This document shows, one piece after another, positions 1 to 11,653 of a DNA stretch of 64,000 bases (the stretch's first letter is position 1; each line of letters opens with the position of its first letter). The stretch comes from Saccharina japonica. Lineage: Eukaryota > Sar > Phaeophyceae > Laminariales > Laminariaceae. The DNA is taken from NCBI GenBank assembly GCA_008828725.1, contig MEHQ01001076.1:186001-250000 (forward strand), in the 5' to 3' direction. The notes beneath the pieces were generated by a model. It was given only the letters and a program-made list of their open reading frames with translations. It had not been told where the DNA came from and made no database searches. A program made the translations under genes and the position numbers.

Positions 1-397
1 TAGTTCCTAATCGAATCATTTTAACGCTTTGAGATTATGAGTACACCATGAGACAACTGCAAAACGGGGACCAGGTGTGCTACTATGACGGAACAACACG
101 ATAAAGGGTGGCAATTGCCAGATTATGCCCGATATAAACAGGTGGATATTACTTCGTGAAATTACATATAATAGCATGCGGTGAAAAACATGCGGTTTCC
201 TCTGGCACATGTTCGTTTAAAAACATTGTTTAGGAATTGGCATTGTGCTGTTCGATCTTGCAGTTCATTTCATGCTCGAAACGTGTGTTCACCTGGCCCT
301 ACCTACTAATTGCTACTCCAGCAAATTTGCGGGCCAACAACGGCGCATGGTACTGCACCTAAGTCGCGGCCTTGACTGCGAAACGTGAACTGTTTTC

Positions 398-418
398 TTG
401 TATATATATATATATATT
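398..418. repeat. Short (TA)n run
   Basis: A simple TA dinucleotide run. Similar runs near 11247 and 11271 (U1) form the two arms of an AT-rich hairpin; the corresponding place occurs in the other units. Confidence 0.7.
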
Positions 419-2340
419 TCTTTGTTTTCTATCCATCAGTTTGTTCACCTGCATGCCGGCCTGTCTATTAATCTGGTCGCCTGGCTGCCCGTCCGTATAT
501 CAGGCCTTGCGTCTGTTCATGGTGGTTGCATTCATAATCCCGTGACAACTGAATCAGGAAAAAATGCGTTCAATTGTGAGCAATACAAACCATTGACAAC
601 GGAGGGTCACACGTCGAGGCGCTATATTTCACGCAGCCAATGCCAAGTCGTCCGTGGCAGCGATGCCACGTTGCGTATAAAGTTTAAGCACGAACATATA
701 TGTCGGTTTTAGTTTCCAATGCCATTCAGCACTGTTAAGGCGCACTGTCAGGGTGGGAAAGAGGGAATTGAGTGAAGCCCTTAGCGCGGTATTATAGGTA
801 TAGTCCTGCTCTGTTTGAAACAAATCAAGCGGTTTTACTTCTTTGGTTGTTAAAAGGTTCACACATGGTCGAATACAGCAAGGTCTCGCCGTGCAGTGCG
901 TTTGGCTCGTATTTATTCGACTATGCACTCATATATATGCTATTGCATGTATACTTGTGACTGAACATCAACCGCGGTGTGGAATCCACGACCGACAGTG
1001 GACATATTACTGAACACCTACAGTATATAGTTCTTGACTAAAAATGGGCCGTAAGACCATTCTGCACTCCTGAATATTGTTCCAAACATGTGTATGGTGC
1101 GATGGCGACCGTGCCGCGGCAGTTCGTTAAAAATCCTTGAAAGCATGCAAACGTCAAGCGGTCAATTCAAATGGATTGTGTGTTGCAAAAACGCGGGTAG
1201 TGGTGGTCTCTAGTCAACTGTCAATAATTTTCGTGTGACTTATATTTGGGAGATACTACATATTGTTTCAACGGACTCCGAAATACTGTCGAGTGCTTTC
1301 TTCACAAAACATACATATGCTACCACCGAACATAATACTTTAAAGACTGTACATATCTTAATGGTCTGGACGCACAAAGCACAAACCGCACACGATCGGC
1401 CGCCTGGCGACTTAAACACGTAGCAATATTTGATCGCTAGGCACATCAACAAGAACAACTTTCAGCAAGTTGCGAATGAGGACGTATCTGGGTTGGCTGA
1501 TTGATTCCGTCATGTGGCTTAGAAATGCGTGCATACTGTTGTATTAATAACATACACGGTAGACGCCTCAATATCAAGTATAGGCATATATCCCTAAAAC
1601 TGTACCAAACCGCTGGCGTCGTTACCTCGATCAGATTGCCTGTTATGGTTATAACAAAGACTTTACATCCTATCGCGCAAGAATCAACACAGCTAGACGG
1701 CTTTCCTTCCCTCGTGCGAGTTACTGGCTTTGTCGGTTTCCGTTTGTTCGTCTCGGCTTCACACCAACGAAGGTTCCGGGTTCGGCAGTCGATTGAAAAA
1801 TATATAGGCCTGAGTAATGGCAGCCGCAACTGCCCAGCTGTCTTGCGGTCGGCGGGGTACCACAATATCGGGTACCTTATGTGTACATACGTAGTTGAGT
1901 ATTTGACGCCCGTTAAGTTGATTGTCACCAACACACAAGATGGACCTAGTTAAACAATTTATGTTGCTGATAACGCATCGGGCCCCCATCTACATAATAT
2001 TCGCGTCCCGTAAGATATTTCGCACGAAAGATATGTTTGATTTGCATCAAGAAGTCTGTAAATGACCACAAATGACGCAGATTGGAACACATATTCTTGT
2101 GTGTTGCCGGATTTCGCTGGTTGGAATATTAGAGGAGCTGATGTGACAATGGCAGATAAACTGCATATTATATATAGCTGTAAGATATTGACGAATCACC
2201 AGCACACTATGGCTTTGTTTATGTAGAACTCTCGCCCGACCTTTTCAGTGTTTCAAGCACTGCCAAGGGGGCGTCTACATTACGCTATTGTAGGCAGTTG
2301 TCATTATAGATGTGTTGTTAAAGGCTGATGTGCACGCAGG

Positions 2341-2655
2341 TTAATACTCCGGTGATCTACCGGGTCACCACGAAGCCTGCTAAGTTTGAGGTCGAGGGTT
2401 CGAGTCTCCCTATGCAGATTTGTATTATCAAATGACACGCAAACTGCCAGAAGCGCCTATTCTTGCGTGGGTAGGCGCAATTCGACGAGAGTCGACGAGG
2501 GAGGAAAGTGCTGAAACATTCTCGCGATTAAAATGCAACTCACGTAATATAGTGGGGTGGGAGAAAAAGAGCCTACTTAGTGATCCTGGATCTCAGTAAC
2601 GATTAAAGACAGAGGGAGAACAGCAGGGCGAAGATAATAAGGATGTGACCAATCC
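2341..2655 (+). mobile_element. tRNA-derived SINE, U1, plus strand
   Basis: A box A-like GTGATCTACCGGG at 2352 and a box B GAGGGTTCGAGTCTCCC from 2404 lie at tRNA spacing. They are followed by a non-tRNA body containing GACGAGGGAGGAAAGTGCTG, GGCCTACTTAGTGATCC-like sequence and GCGAAGATAATA. The same body occurs in all plus-strand copies and, reversed, at 28982-29316. It is non-autonomous, with no ORF. Confidence 0.7.
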
Positions 2656-5171
2656 ATATATATATTATGGAGTCCTAGCGTTAATTATATTATGGAGCCT
2701 CCAACTCATGTGCCGTGTCAGCCATGCATACATGCAGGTTTTGCTCGGTCTCCTGGCGCACCGAGTGACGTTTGAAACTAATTGGTGGTAGGCCAGATAT
2801 TGTGTGTCGTTTTTCAGCTAGGACACAAAGATTGACCAAAATTACCCACCATACGTTGCTTGGACCAATTGTTGTACCTACAAGAATGCGTGCAGGCAGC
2901 GTGGTTGCTGGCAGTAGTATAGAATGTTCATACACCCTCAACACTCACTGTATTGGATTTTATTATGGCCGCTGGTGTCGCGGGGTATTCATCTCGCCGA
3001 TATGTAACATATGACCTAGGTGCATCGTTCCTGTCAGCAGGCTCAACTTGTGAACAAACGTGAGGTACGAACCGTCTCGAGGATAAACATATACCAACCT
3101 GGCAATGTGATATGGCAGTTCGGATGGAGTATGCAGAGTAGTGGCACACCATTGTTCAATGCGTTTGAAAGCCTCGGATATTGTGGCAGTGCACATGCGT
3201 ATAATACCACCCCAGTTGTGTTGGGGAACGGAAGTAGGGCGTAAGTTGATCAATGACTCAGTGTTCCTCGATATTGACGACATGCGTAGACAACATCGCT
3301 ACAATTTACTAACATTGTCAGATGTGACGCACACAAAACCATCCCACTGTTGATATAAACATAATTAAAGACCACATCTCAGGACAACATGTAATGAAAG
3401 TGCTTGAATCTATTAACGGTGGAACCAATTAAGATATGCAAAGCGGAGTTTATCACATTAGCGACCGGTTAATAGACACAATGTACACTTCAAATGCCTA
3501 ACTGGCTACAACCCTTGAAGCTAATTAAGCCTAATATAAGTTGTTTTAAGGCTCGTCGTGATTGTTTCATACCCCATGTGTATCAACTATTGTCTCGCTA
3601 ATGTGTTTATCTGCTCCGCTCGAGCGACAATTCGAAACAACTGTTTCGTGGCCAACTTTTGAACTTTTCTAACATTTGCCTTCCTTTGGCACACCCGCTT
3701 ATCTACGAGACGCCACAATCGCCGTTGCCTGACCCCGACGGAATACGTGTGGGTCAACCCGATACATGTATAGTTCCCCTTTTGTTCCTTCATGCCTTTC
3801 ACCCGACACAATAACGCCTGCTAAATGACATATCAGAGAACACAGGCCCCCATGCCACCTCGTACCATTCTGCAACATATCATCCTGCCCAAGGACGCAC
3901 TACCGGTGAGGTCGATCGTCGCCATGTATATAGTTCAATACGATGTATCATGTCCAGTAATCGAGTGCGTGGGTCCTAGTTATTACCTCGATGTTCAACT
4001 CTGAGCGTCCAAGCCCTTAGCATACAAGCCCTGAGCATACATTTAACCAGACATAAATATATCACGCGGTACCGCCGAACAAAAAAGCAAGCCGACGACA
4101 CCAGTGGTACATCCAGTTGATTAAAGCAAAACATACCAACCACTTATTGGCGAATCAAACACACGGCGTAAGTTGCATAGCCAGGTGTGTCCCTCGCTGT
4201 GAATATGGGCAGTAGTTTCGCGACACACGAACGGTTATCGTTTCATCACAATATTCCAGGTGCCACACCGGACCTTGATGGCGTATACACAGTTGCCTTT
4301 GAAGCTTGGTAAAAATGTACTCCAGCATGCGCAAGGTATGGTTGCTTGGTTAAGGCTTGTGATACACCCCCCTCCGGCGACACTATTTGGAGTAGGATAG
4401 TTTGACCATATTAAAACTTCTCCGGAGCGACCAGTACACCAATCGTTGATTAATTACTACACTCCAGTGTGGAACGCGTTCTCTGTGATACCACTATTGA
4501 CATTACCAAGGAAAATCGTTTTGTGATGAATATGCCTGTATGTGCGCTCTTCCGTTTTGTACTGCTGTCCATACTTCCCTCTGAACGGACCTTTATTAAT
4601 CAGACGAATCACATACGGAGGAATGACCAACACACTGAGAAGTACGCATAAACCGTGCTAAATAAAATATACCTTCCGCTCTCATGCTTTTCAGAACCCA
4701 ACTCTAGGATGCTGCGTGTTCGACTACTCTACCCGACGAAACGTTTACTCGCCGTGGCCATAGAAACTAACCTATAGAAGCCACATAAACGCTACTCAAA
4801 CGTTATATGGTCGCTTGGAGCTGACGCTTGTTCTAAAGTTCCGACATTCGAGCCAAACGTATTGTGTGCTGTAACGTGGTTCGGCGCAGATTAACCCGAT
4901 GTGTAAGCCCACCAGAATCATACAGTGTCTACAGCGATACACGTCGCAGTTGCCGCCCTTTCACAACCAGACGCGGTGGGCAATACTTTCGAACATATAT
5001 ACTTAACTTCGTATGCATGGCAGACATAGTCTGTGGAATATATGCATCAACACTGTATCGCGTGGCTGTTCATCGGGATGTTCTCCCTCCCTCCTTGTTT
5101 TGGTTTGTTTTTCCATCCAATTACAGCATTCTACATTTGTACTGCTTCCAAACCTTTACGGCGCGTACAAG

Positions 5172-5250
5172 ATGGTGCGGTTTGTTGCTTTGATCACGGC
5201 TTTGGTGACTCTCGGGGTCGCGGCTGGCGCCCCTGTTCCGTCTTCCAAGG
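5172..5250 (+). CDS. U1 exon 1: signal peptide
   Basis: The exon encodes MVRFVALITALVTLGVAAG followed by APVPSSK, a classic secretory leader with a likely cleavage site at the VAAG/AP boundary. The ATG sits in ACAAGATGG, the same context in all four copies. The exon ends AAGG before GTGAGT (phase 1). Between copies only two codons differ in sense (Ser/Thr near the end) or are synonymous (GGG/GGT, GTG/GTT), which supports coding. A pyrimidine-rich tract ending in TTACAG at 5126 could be a 5' UTR intron acceptor. Confidence 0.85.
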
Positions 5251-8200
5251 GTGAGTGCACACATCCTTCTTGTATACTGTAAGCGAAGAGGGGCAGGGAG
5301 GCCTTTAGAGCAACGATAAAGCCGAAATACGTATATCGTGCCTATGGTCTGAGAAGATTACCCCATCCACCTCACGCAAAACCATTGATTTTATTGTCTT
5401 ATCTGTCGTGTATACCTACCTCCAATACAATCTACCTTTTGGCCGAATCTAGGCGAACCTTCTCCGCGAATAGTATTGCGGACGAGCAAAATTCATAGTA
5501 TCATATTACATCGTACCAGTCAACAGTTCCAGGGCACAGCTCAGAGTCTGTCGGACTATCCTGGAACGAAATATATCGCAACAGCTGTACGACCTCGACC
5601 GTGACCTGTTGCGCCTATTATAATGACGACTGTTCTGCCCCAGCAGACTTGACTACATGATGTACTTCAATCCACCCGCACGATCGAACCAGCACTGCAC
5701 CGTATCAATCCTGTCGCGATAGTGCTAGCCACGCGAGTAACGAACGGTCTCATACAATTTCTAAATCCCTGTATTCCTGCCGTCGCACCCTCTATGACTC
5801 GCCAGCCGAAGTTGATGCCGACCAGGGCCTTCACGGAAGGCGCACTACTTCATACCACCACAAGGTATGAAGCATCACGGGTTTGTAATATAGTTGCAGT
5901 ATGCATACGTATATAACCACGCAGACTAATGGGGCAGAGTAATTATATTGTTTAGGTGGGTTGTTCGTGGTATGGAGGGTATAATTAATTAATTTAGCCC
6001 AAGAGGCAAAATAATATAGCAGCTTACCCAACACTTCAGAATATATTTGACAAGCAAAAGACGACGAAGGAAAGAAAAGTACGCTAAACCAAATCGTACG
6101 ACCTAAGGCAAACACTCCTTATAATACGTACAAAAACTCCCGGCGTTACAGTGGTACACCTGATTATTGTTTTGCCATCCCGTTGGTAATTCAAATAATC
6201 GCAATGTCGTATGTGATCTTACGTTCCTCTGATCCCGGCTATACGTTTGTAGAGAGTATACATTGGGATTATCTCATATTCCCGTAACAACATAAAGGGT
6301 GTGGCTTTCCGTATCGAGGACACCTTTCATGAATGTAAATTGAGGGCAAGACCGGATTATTGGGCTCTGTGAGCAGTACGAGGTCGTCCCTGCATTCGCG
6401 TAAACATGATATATGTTTCTGCTCTAGAGTAGGTGGATGCTGGCCAAACGACTACCCAACATGTGGTTTCGTCGGCACCGAAAGCCGTTTAATAACGCCG
6501 TGAAGGAACTGATGGATTGCGAAGCAAGCCACGACGGTGATCAATTTGTGCATATTCAAGGAACACCCTCTATATCGTACGCGAGATAAGTTGTACGAAT
6601 GCATCGTTTGTCGTCGCCAAGCGTAGGTGGTCGAAATCGACATACGGTTCAAACTACAGTAGCTATATTGTTTCAGGACGGCGAGTACTGTTGAAGAGTC
6701 TTGCTGCAGCAAATAGAGACACCAAGGCCAGAGGCAGCATGCGTAGGTGAAACAATAAAACATTTTGATGACACCGCCAGGTCACGCCTTAACATGAAAC
6801 GTGTACGATCGGGCTGCTCAGGGCCTTCTTGCCGATATGGTCTGAACTGTACAAGTACAAACGGTTTGATTCTAGTTCCCGCCGCATCTTCCTCGGGACG
6901 GTTGCCGAATGCATCTTCTGTTCTCTGGCTTGTGTCCTTGAGGATGATCTCAAACGCAGAGAAATACTGCAAACATGAAATGTGCTCATATACAAAAACC
7001 GCCTGACCCAATAATCTGTACCTGGTGTAGTACTGTGTATGTTTAGTTTCCTTGAAGGGGGGATTTTCTCTAACTAAAATGTAATGCATCCAGATGTATG
7101 CGCTGTGTTGTACAGTGTCGCGCGGAAAAGGCATTGCGTGGTAATTTACTAATGTGCTCTCGATCGGCCTGGATGTCTGTGATTGTTCAATTGGTATAAG
7201 GAGGTGATGGCCCACACGACCGACACTGTATTCAAACTTGCGTAAATCGCGGACACGGACTCCAACACGCTCTTTTTTTTTATGTGTTCACCCCCCGCAG
7301 AAAGTCTACTGCGATTCCTACGACTGTCCTTACGGCTACGACCTCGTCGATGATGCCGACGATGTCAAATGCAAGAACTACAAGTGCACCAAAGATCAGT
7401 GCTGCGAGAAAGGTGAGACATGTCCCGAATATAGCTGAGAAGGGACTGGTGCTGAATGATTGCCACGTTAACGTCGAAAACCAGTACATTACTCCGTTTG
7501 TTGGACGATACGGTAAATTTATCAAAGAGGATCAAGTGAGTTTCATTCAACCGCTGCGATTGTTGCTGTAACGAAACACTCGTAGTACCATCTGAATTTA
7601 AATGTGCCACTGCAACTAACCTCGTCATCGTCATTGTTGTGTCGACGACAGACTATGTCTACTGCGACTCCTACGACTGCCCCCACGGTTACGATCACGT
7701 CGATGACGCCGACGACGTGAAATGCAAGGACTACAAGTGCACCAAAGACAAGTGTTGTGACAAGGGTGAGACATGTCTCGAATATGCCACACACACGAGT
7801 GTTGTACTGTAACAATGTTACATACATATTGGTAAACATTACAATATTCCCTTAACCGGCCTCAGCGGTATGTCCATGCAGTATATCCATGAAGTAGGAT
7901 CAAGGAAAATAGTTTAATCCTGGCTATAGGTAGTGCCCGCCGAGTGTACAAGCTGATACTGCGTGTGCCACCGCGACTACTCTTGTTGATGTCTACGTCA
8001 GACTATGACTACTGCGACTCCTTCTACTGCCCGAAGCACTACAACCTGAAGAAGGACGCTGACGACATCAAATGTTCCCACTCAGGATGCACCAAGTCCA
8101 AGTGCTGCGACTACCACTGTGAGTCGTACTTTTTAGTAGAGGTTCCATAATGTGTTTTGAAGTATCGAATATGTGTTGTATTCCCTAGAGGATAAATGGA

Positions 8201-8962
8201 AAGGGTATACCAGGTACTGTGTTTGTTGCATTACGTACTGTGCGGCATATTATTGTCTTAAATTGCAAAGTCGACGCTTGACTGTCTCTGGTGCTTACCC
8301 CGTTGACAGCCCTAAATGACGCCGTAAACCTGTCGAAGGAAGTAGTTAGGAATACGATACCGTCTTCACGCCATAACATCCATCTTGTTTAGGAATGCGA
8401 CCACGCCCGGTGGATCATTCGACGTATGTCATTAGTATAACATAAAAAACCAGGTAAATCTACAGATAATCTAAGGCATATCATCAGGGACGTTAGAACG
8501 CAGGAATTCCATCTCGATCGGATGATAGTTCGACCGAGGGACGAATATTTTGGATTTCAACAATGGACTTGTTCTATAAACAGGGTTGTTTCTCAATCCA
8601 GAGTGCACACCACATATAGGCAGTCGGCGATATCTCAGGTAGAACCACCACGCGCGAATAGTAAGCCCTTGTCACTGAAATACCCTCAAGTGCAGCCTTG
8701 ATGTTGTAGGCAGTCCTGACGCCACGAAAATTGGTTCGACCCACTTGAGGCCAGCGCAATCCTGGTCTACCTGCTAATTTGTATATGGATATACTCCACT
8801 TTTTTCTCGACAGGATTCGACTCCTTATCGCAGCTAACATGTCAAGAAGGAAACGACGTCAACCGTCAAGGCCAAGACAACAAGCTATGCACAGTGGCGT
8901 ACGGAGTCGCTCTCGGATGCGTCAAGACGTCTACCAAGAAAGTCATATTTGTTTCGAGGTAG
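5172..8962 (+). CDS. Secreted cysteine-rich three-module protein, copy 1 (U1), spliced
   Basis: Function unknown; the protein is predicted to be secreted. Proposed exons are E1 5172-5250, E2 5527-5586, E3 5806-5864, E4 7301-7412, E5 7652-7765, E6 8002-8118 and E7 8814-8962. E1 encodes a signal peptide (M-V-R, then a hydrophobic core ending VAAG-AP). E4-E6 are three homologous modules of about 37 residues, each with six cysteines in the pattern C-x4-C-P-x-G/H-Y-x(n)-K-C-x4-C-T-K-x2-C-C, very rich in Asp and Lys. Donors are GTGAGT/GTGAGA except E2 (GTACGA) and E3 (GTATGA), and the phases agree throughout. E1-E6 total 541 nt, giving 180 codons plus one T. The next acceptor supplies GA, so the stop TGA would form across the E6/E7 junction unless another exon intervenes. 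An AATAAA lies at 9024-9029. The module exons are certain in frame; E2, E3 and E7 are inferred. An extracellular structural, adhesive or defence role is possible but unproven. Confidence 0.75.
5527..5586 (+). CDS. U1 exon 2 (tentative): short symmetric linker exon
   Basis: Acceptor AACAG at 5526 and donor GTACGA at 5587; the other copies have the better donor GTAAGC at the matching site. Length is 60 nt, phase 1 in and phase 1 out, so it could be skipped without a frameshift. The peptide contains ESVGLSWNE. Copies 2 and 3 have ESCRI(S/N) near the end where copy 1 has EIYRNS. In copy 4 the exon is shortened by exactly 21 nt. Other frames are also open here, so this call rests on splice phase and the in-frame indel. 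Confidence 0.4.
5806..5864 (+). CDS. U1 exon 3 (tentative): acidic then dibasic propeptide-like exon
   Basis: A pyrimidine-rich stretch ends in GCCAG at 5805 and the donor is AAG/GTATGA at 5865. The exon is phase 1 in and phase 0 out, exactly what is needed to join E1 or E2 to E4. The peptide is EVDADQGLHGRR followed by a Thr/Ser/Tyr/His stretch ending in Lys. Between copies the differences are mainly synonymous (GGA/GGG, CGC/CGG, TCA/TCG), Thr/Ser, His/Tyr, plus one whole-codon indel. The GRR could be a proprotein processing site (inference). Confidence 0.55.
7301..7412 (+). CDS. U1 exon 4: cysteine module 1
   Basis: Acceptor CCCGCAG at 7300 after a T- and C-rich tract; donor AAAG/GTGAGA; phase 0 in, 1 out. 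The module starts KVYCDSYDCPYGYDL and ends KCTKDQCCEK, with six cysteines. It encodes an identical peptide in all four copies, although six codons vary synonymously (for example AAA/AAG, GAT/GAC, GTC/GTG). This is the strongest evidence of selection in the window. Confidence 0.9.
7652..7765 (+). CDS. U1 exon 5: cysteine module 2
   Basis: Acceptor GACGACAG at 7651 and donor AAGG/GTGAGA at 7766; 114 nt, symmetric phase 1-1. It starts DYVYCDSYDCPHGYDH and ends KCTKDKCCDK. It is closest to module 1, indicating exon duplication inside the gene. Copy 2 has Lys to Arg and copy 4 has Tyr to Asn in the C-x4-C loop; other differences are synonymous. Confidence 0.9.
8002..8118 (+). CDS. U1 exon 6: cysteine module 3
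   Basis: Acceptor CTACGTCAG at 8001 and donor CACT/GTGAGT at 8119; 117 nt, phase 1-1. The module is YCDSFYCPKHYNLKKDADD in copy 1; the others have YCDSYYCP, and copies 3 and 4 have PEHYN. It ends GCTKSKCCDYH. It is more divergent than modules 1 and 2 but keeps all six cysteines. If the donor is not used, translation reads YHCESY and stops soon after. Confidence 0.88.
8814..8962 (+). CDS. U1 exon 7 (uncertain): terminal exon, coding or 3' UTR
   Basis: There is a very good acceptor (CTTTTTTCTCGACAG). One frame encodes FDSLSQLTCQEGNDVNRQGQ and ends in ALGCVK...VSR before TAG at 8960. Against copy 2, about half of the substitutions in this frame are synonymous and the rest conservative (Lys/Arg, Val/Ile), and the stop falls at the same codon. 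However, E6 ends with T and this exon begins GA, so direct joining creates TGA. Either the exon is 3' UTR or an unrecognised exon precedes it. Confidence 0.4.
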
Positions 8963-9023
8963 CTCATCGTCCAGCGTTTATCGCAGGATCTGGAGTATAT
9001 TTGATTGCACGCATCGCTCACAC

Positions 9024-9029
9024 AATAAA
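9024..9029 (+). terminator. AATAAA polyadenylation signal of copy 1
   Basis: A canonical AATAAA lies 62 nt after the TAG of E7. The homologous site in copies 2-4 reads AATATG, ATTATG or ATTAGT, so only copy 1 keeps the hexamer here. Confidence 0.5.
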
Positions 9030-10248
9030 GTTTGCGGGTTGTTTGCCTATCTTTATTTCACGTGCCTCGGACATAAACTGTGTGATGGATGGTGAAGTAC
9101 CCAACGAAGTTCTTCTCTGTAGTCGTTCCTATTTTTCATAGAGTCTGGAGAAACAAGTGTTCTCTTTGACACTAAATATTCGGTGATTCACTGGAGAAGA
9201 TTCGATTTTTGTCAGGTTGTACGTACACGGATGCCAGATAATTGACACTTGTTGTCAGTGTCGTATACCCTTCAACACTGTATTGGAACTGTGCTAGCAT
9301 CTTGATCGGCCTTTTGATACTGGCGACACCCTTGCTACGGAGGTGTGGGGCTGATTATAGTCCAGGATCAGTTAAATTGTAGAGCCGTAATCCAGTGTGT
9401 ATCTGTTAGTGCCCGGCTTGCATCTCGTAGTGCTGGTTACACGGTTCCTTCATCTAGGTTCTGTGTTGGAGGACGCGTCAAAGGTTCTATGATAGGTTGT
9501 GGCAACTCAGTTCAGATGAATCCGGTACGATGGATGGACGCAATCTGTCTAAAGGGTGTGCCAAATTCATCATTCAGCTAGGGTATATCAAACATTAGCC
9601 TAGTCTGGTATTTGCGCGTTTTGTGGGCGGTGTTTAACGATGCCAGCGTTGCGGCTTCGACAACCCGCAATACTAAGACTGCCGTTTGGCATGTAACAAG
9701 ACCCGACGCAGGGCATAATAATGCATATCTGAAGCCATCATATGTAACATCTTGTCATACAGCGATCTGCATTAATGCGCGTTCTCGGTGGTTGCTAGTA
9801 TGTAGGTCCGTATCAAGCGCACATTTCTGGCACGCATGGCACATTGCCTTGTTCGAGTGTCAGTGAACGACAGCTCTCATGGCCACGGGCATGCAGCTGC
9901 ATGCCTTCGACTGCGCTTTCGTTGCCTTGCAAGCGTTCATCTGCCGTTGGTACTAATTACACTCTGCGCGCGCGAAACTTGCGTCGTTCTCATGACCAAT
10001 GGGCGATACAAGACCCTCGTTGTGCGAGTCTTCGTGTTCACAGTGTGCCGGGAAAAGGGTATCTACTAGTTTGGTAACCTTGTTGCGTATATGATCGTGG
10101 TTGTGAATACGCTAACGAAGACACCTGTTTCGCTATATACTAGCGTCGATACAATCGGCCGTGCTGTTGCACCACTTGCCGGAGGCTTTTCTTTTATTCT
10201 GCTCGCACCCATAGGGTTATGACTTGACAAACGTATTGACAATAACCC

Positions 10249-10262
10249 AACCCTAAACCCTA
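10249..10262. repeat. Interstitial telomere-like motif, U1
   Basis: AACCCTAAACCCTA, two TTTAGGG-type repeats on the minus strand, with an inverted TAGGGTT about 36 bp upstream. U2 has it at 26536-26550, U3 a degenerate form at 43415-43430 and U4 a degenerate form at 61489-61502. Confidence 0.6.
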
Positions 10263-11653
10263 GGCTTCGGTTCGTAACCATCACCTCTGCACGGAATCGA
10301 CGGGAATGTTAGTTGGATGCAACACCGTGTGTGTCATGTCGGTTAACAAGTGCATTTATGGTTCAATTGGTGTCGACGATTATTGTGGGGCCGGTGATCG
10401 GCGCACAAATTTCCAAGTCTAACTGAAAACAGAGGCACCCGGATAGATGTACTCAACCCAACGATCGGTTTAAGGATCCTGATTGACACTACCTTCCCCT
10501 TGTTAGTCCGTTCAAGGATGCTAACAACCAGCGTATAGGTCACAACAACAACTTTTTTCGTGAACAATGTTTAGAACAGACTGCAGTACAACAAGATATT
10601 TACACCATTGCACAACAGCATTGAGCACCATACGAAATATCCACAAGCAAACCAATCGACATTTCGCGTTCGATCTACTTACTACTTGAAGGTAGACAGT
10701 GCAGTGCATTGTAAGTACTAACTCGATACATACGTTTCAATATCATGGACATGATACGAACTGTCAGAACTAATTTCGTTTAGTCATCGATACAATGCTA
10801 TGTCACTCAGTAAAAATATGGTTCCTCGAGAAAGCATCTGGGAACGTTACTGTGGGTCGCCAAAAAAACTACCCGTATTACCCATATACGTACATACAGT
10901 CGTAGGTGCGAACACGGGCAGTTTCTTCGTGGTCGAGATCCGAATTGTGTTAAATATACCCAGCATAATATCCACAGCAGCATTGCAGAAACTCCGGTAT
11001 ACTGCAAACATTACTCGCAGTAAGAGAAGTGTTTCGAACCCTGACGTACTTCCAGAAAAATCGAGGGTCGACAATTGAGGCAACGCATGGTACAGACGTG
11101 GGGTTACAATATAAATATTACTACATGTAGTGAACATAACTTGATGGGCGTACATAACACACTAAAATGATGAGGAGTACTTAGAGTCTCCGGAATGTAC
11201 AATAAGGCGAGCGATAATATGCCTGTATGATACCAGGCGATGCATATATATATATATATGTCGCAGCTCGCATATATATATGCAATGTTGTTGTTCTCAA
11301 AGCAACTGATCCTGAAAACAACTGTCCGTGGTCACAGGACAGGTTCTAAAGGCTCTCGAATAGAAGACAACCGCAGGGTAACAAAAAACACACAAAACAC
11401 AGAGTATAACGCAATACGGTATACATCGTAACTTCACACCGTATATCTCAACAAAGAGAAGGAGGCAAACGGGGGAAAAGGGAAGAACTGGAAATACGAA
11501 AACAAAATGAACAAAAAAGAGAAAAGTGACGACCCTCACAGTGAACAAAAAAAAGAGCCAAGATCCACCACCAAAAAAACAAAAAATAGTTTATTAACCA
11601 ACGCGGGAACAGCCAGTTAGCTATATTACCGCACGCGAATTCTAGATAAAAAT

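Noticed and set aside
1446..1989. Overlapping 150-162 codon frames on both strands in U1
   Set aside because: They are not preserved in the corresponding A or B segments of the other units, and no codon-level conservation is visible.
2353..2420. A functional tRNA gene at the box A/box B sequences
   Set aside because: The stems do not form a proper cloverleaf by eye, and the sequence continues into the shared SINE body in every copy.
6673..7215. Minus-strand open frame of 180 codons inside the third intron of copy 1, with relatives in U3 and U4
   Set aside because: U2 has an in-frame TAG at the matching place, and U1/U3 differences are mostly amino-acid changing, so no sign of selection. It is probably chance openness.
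7305..7412. E4 starting at TCTACTGC (acceptor AAAG) so that E1 joins it directly in phase 1
   Set aside because: Copy 2 reads CAGAAGGTC, which has no AG immediately before TC. The shared acceptor is the upstream CAG, in phase 0.
8779..9141. Alternative frame across E7 giving a basic protein (NMSRRKRRQP...)
   Set aside because: The U1/U2 differences at AACCG(T/C)CA(A/G)GG are all replacing in this frame but partly synonymous in the FDSLSQL frame, and its end is not shared between copies.
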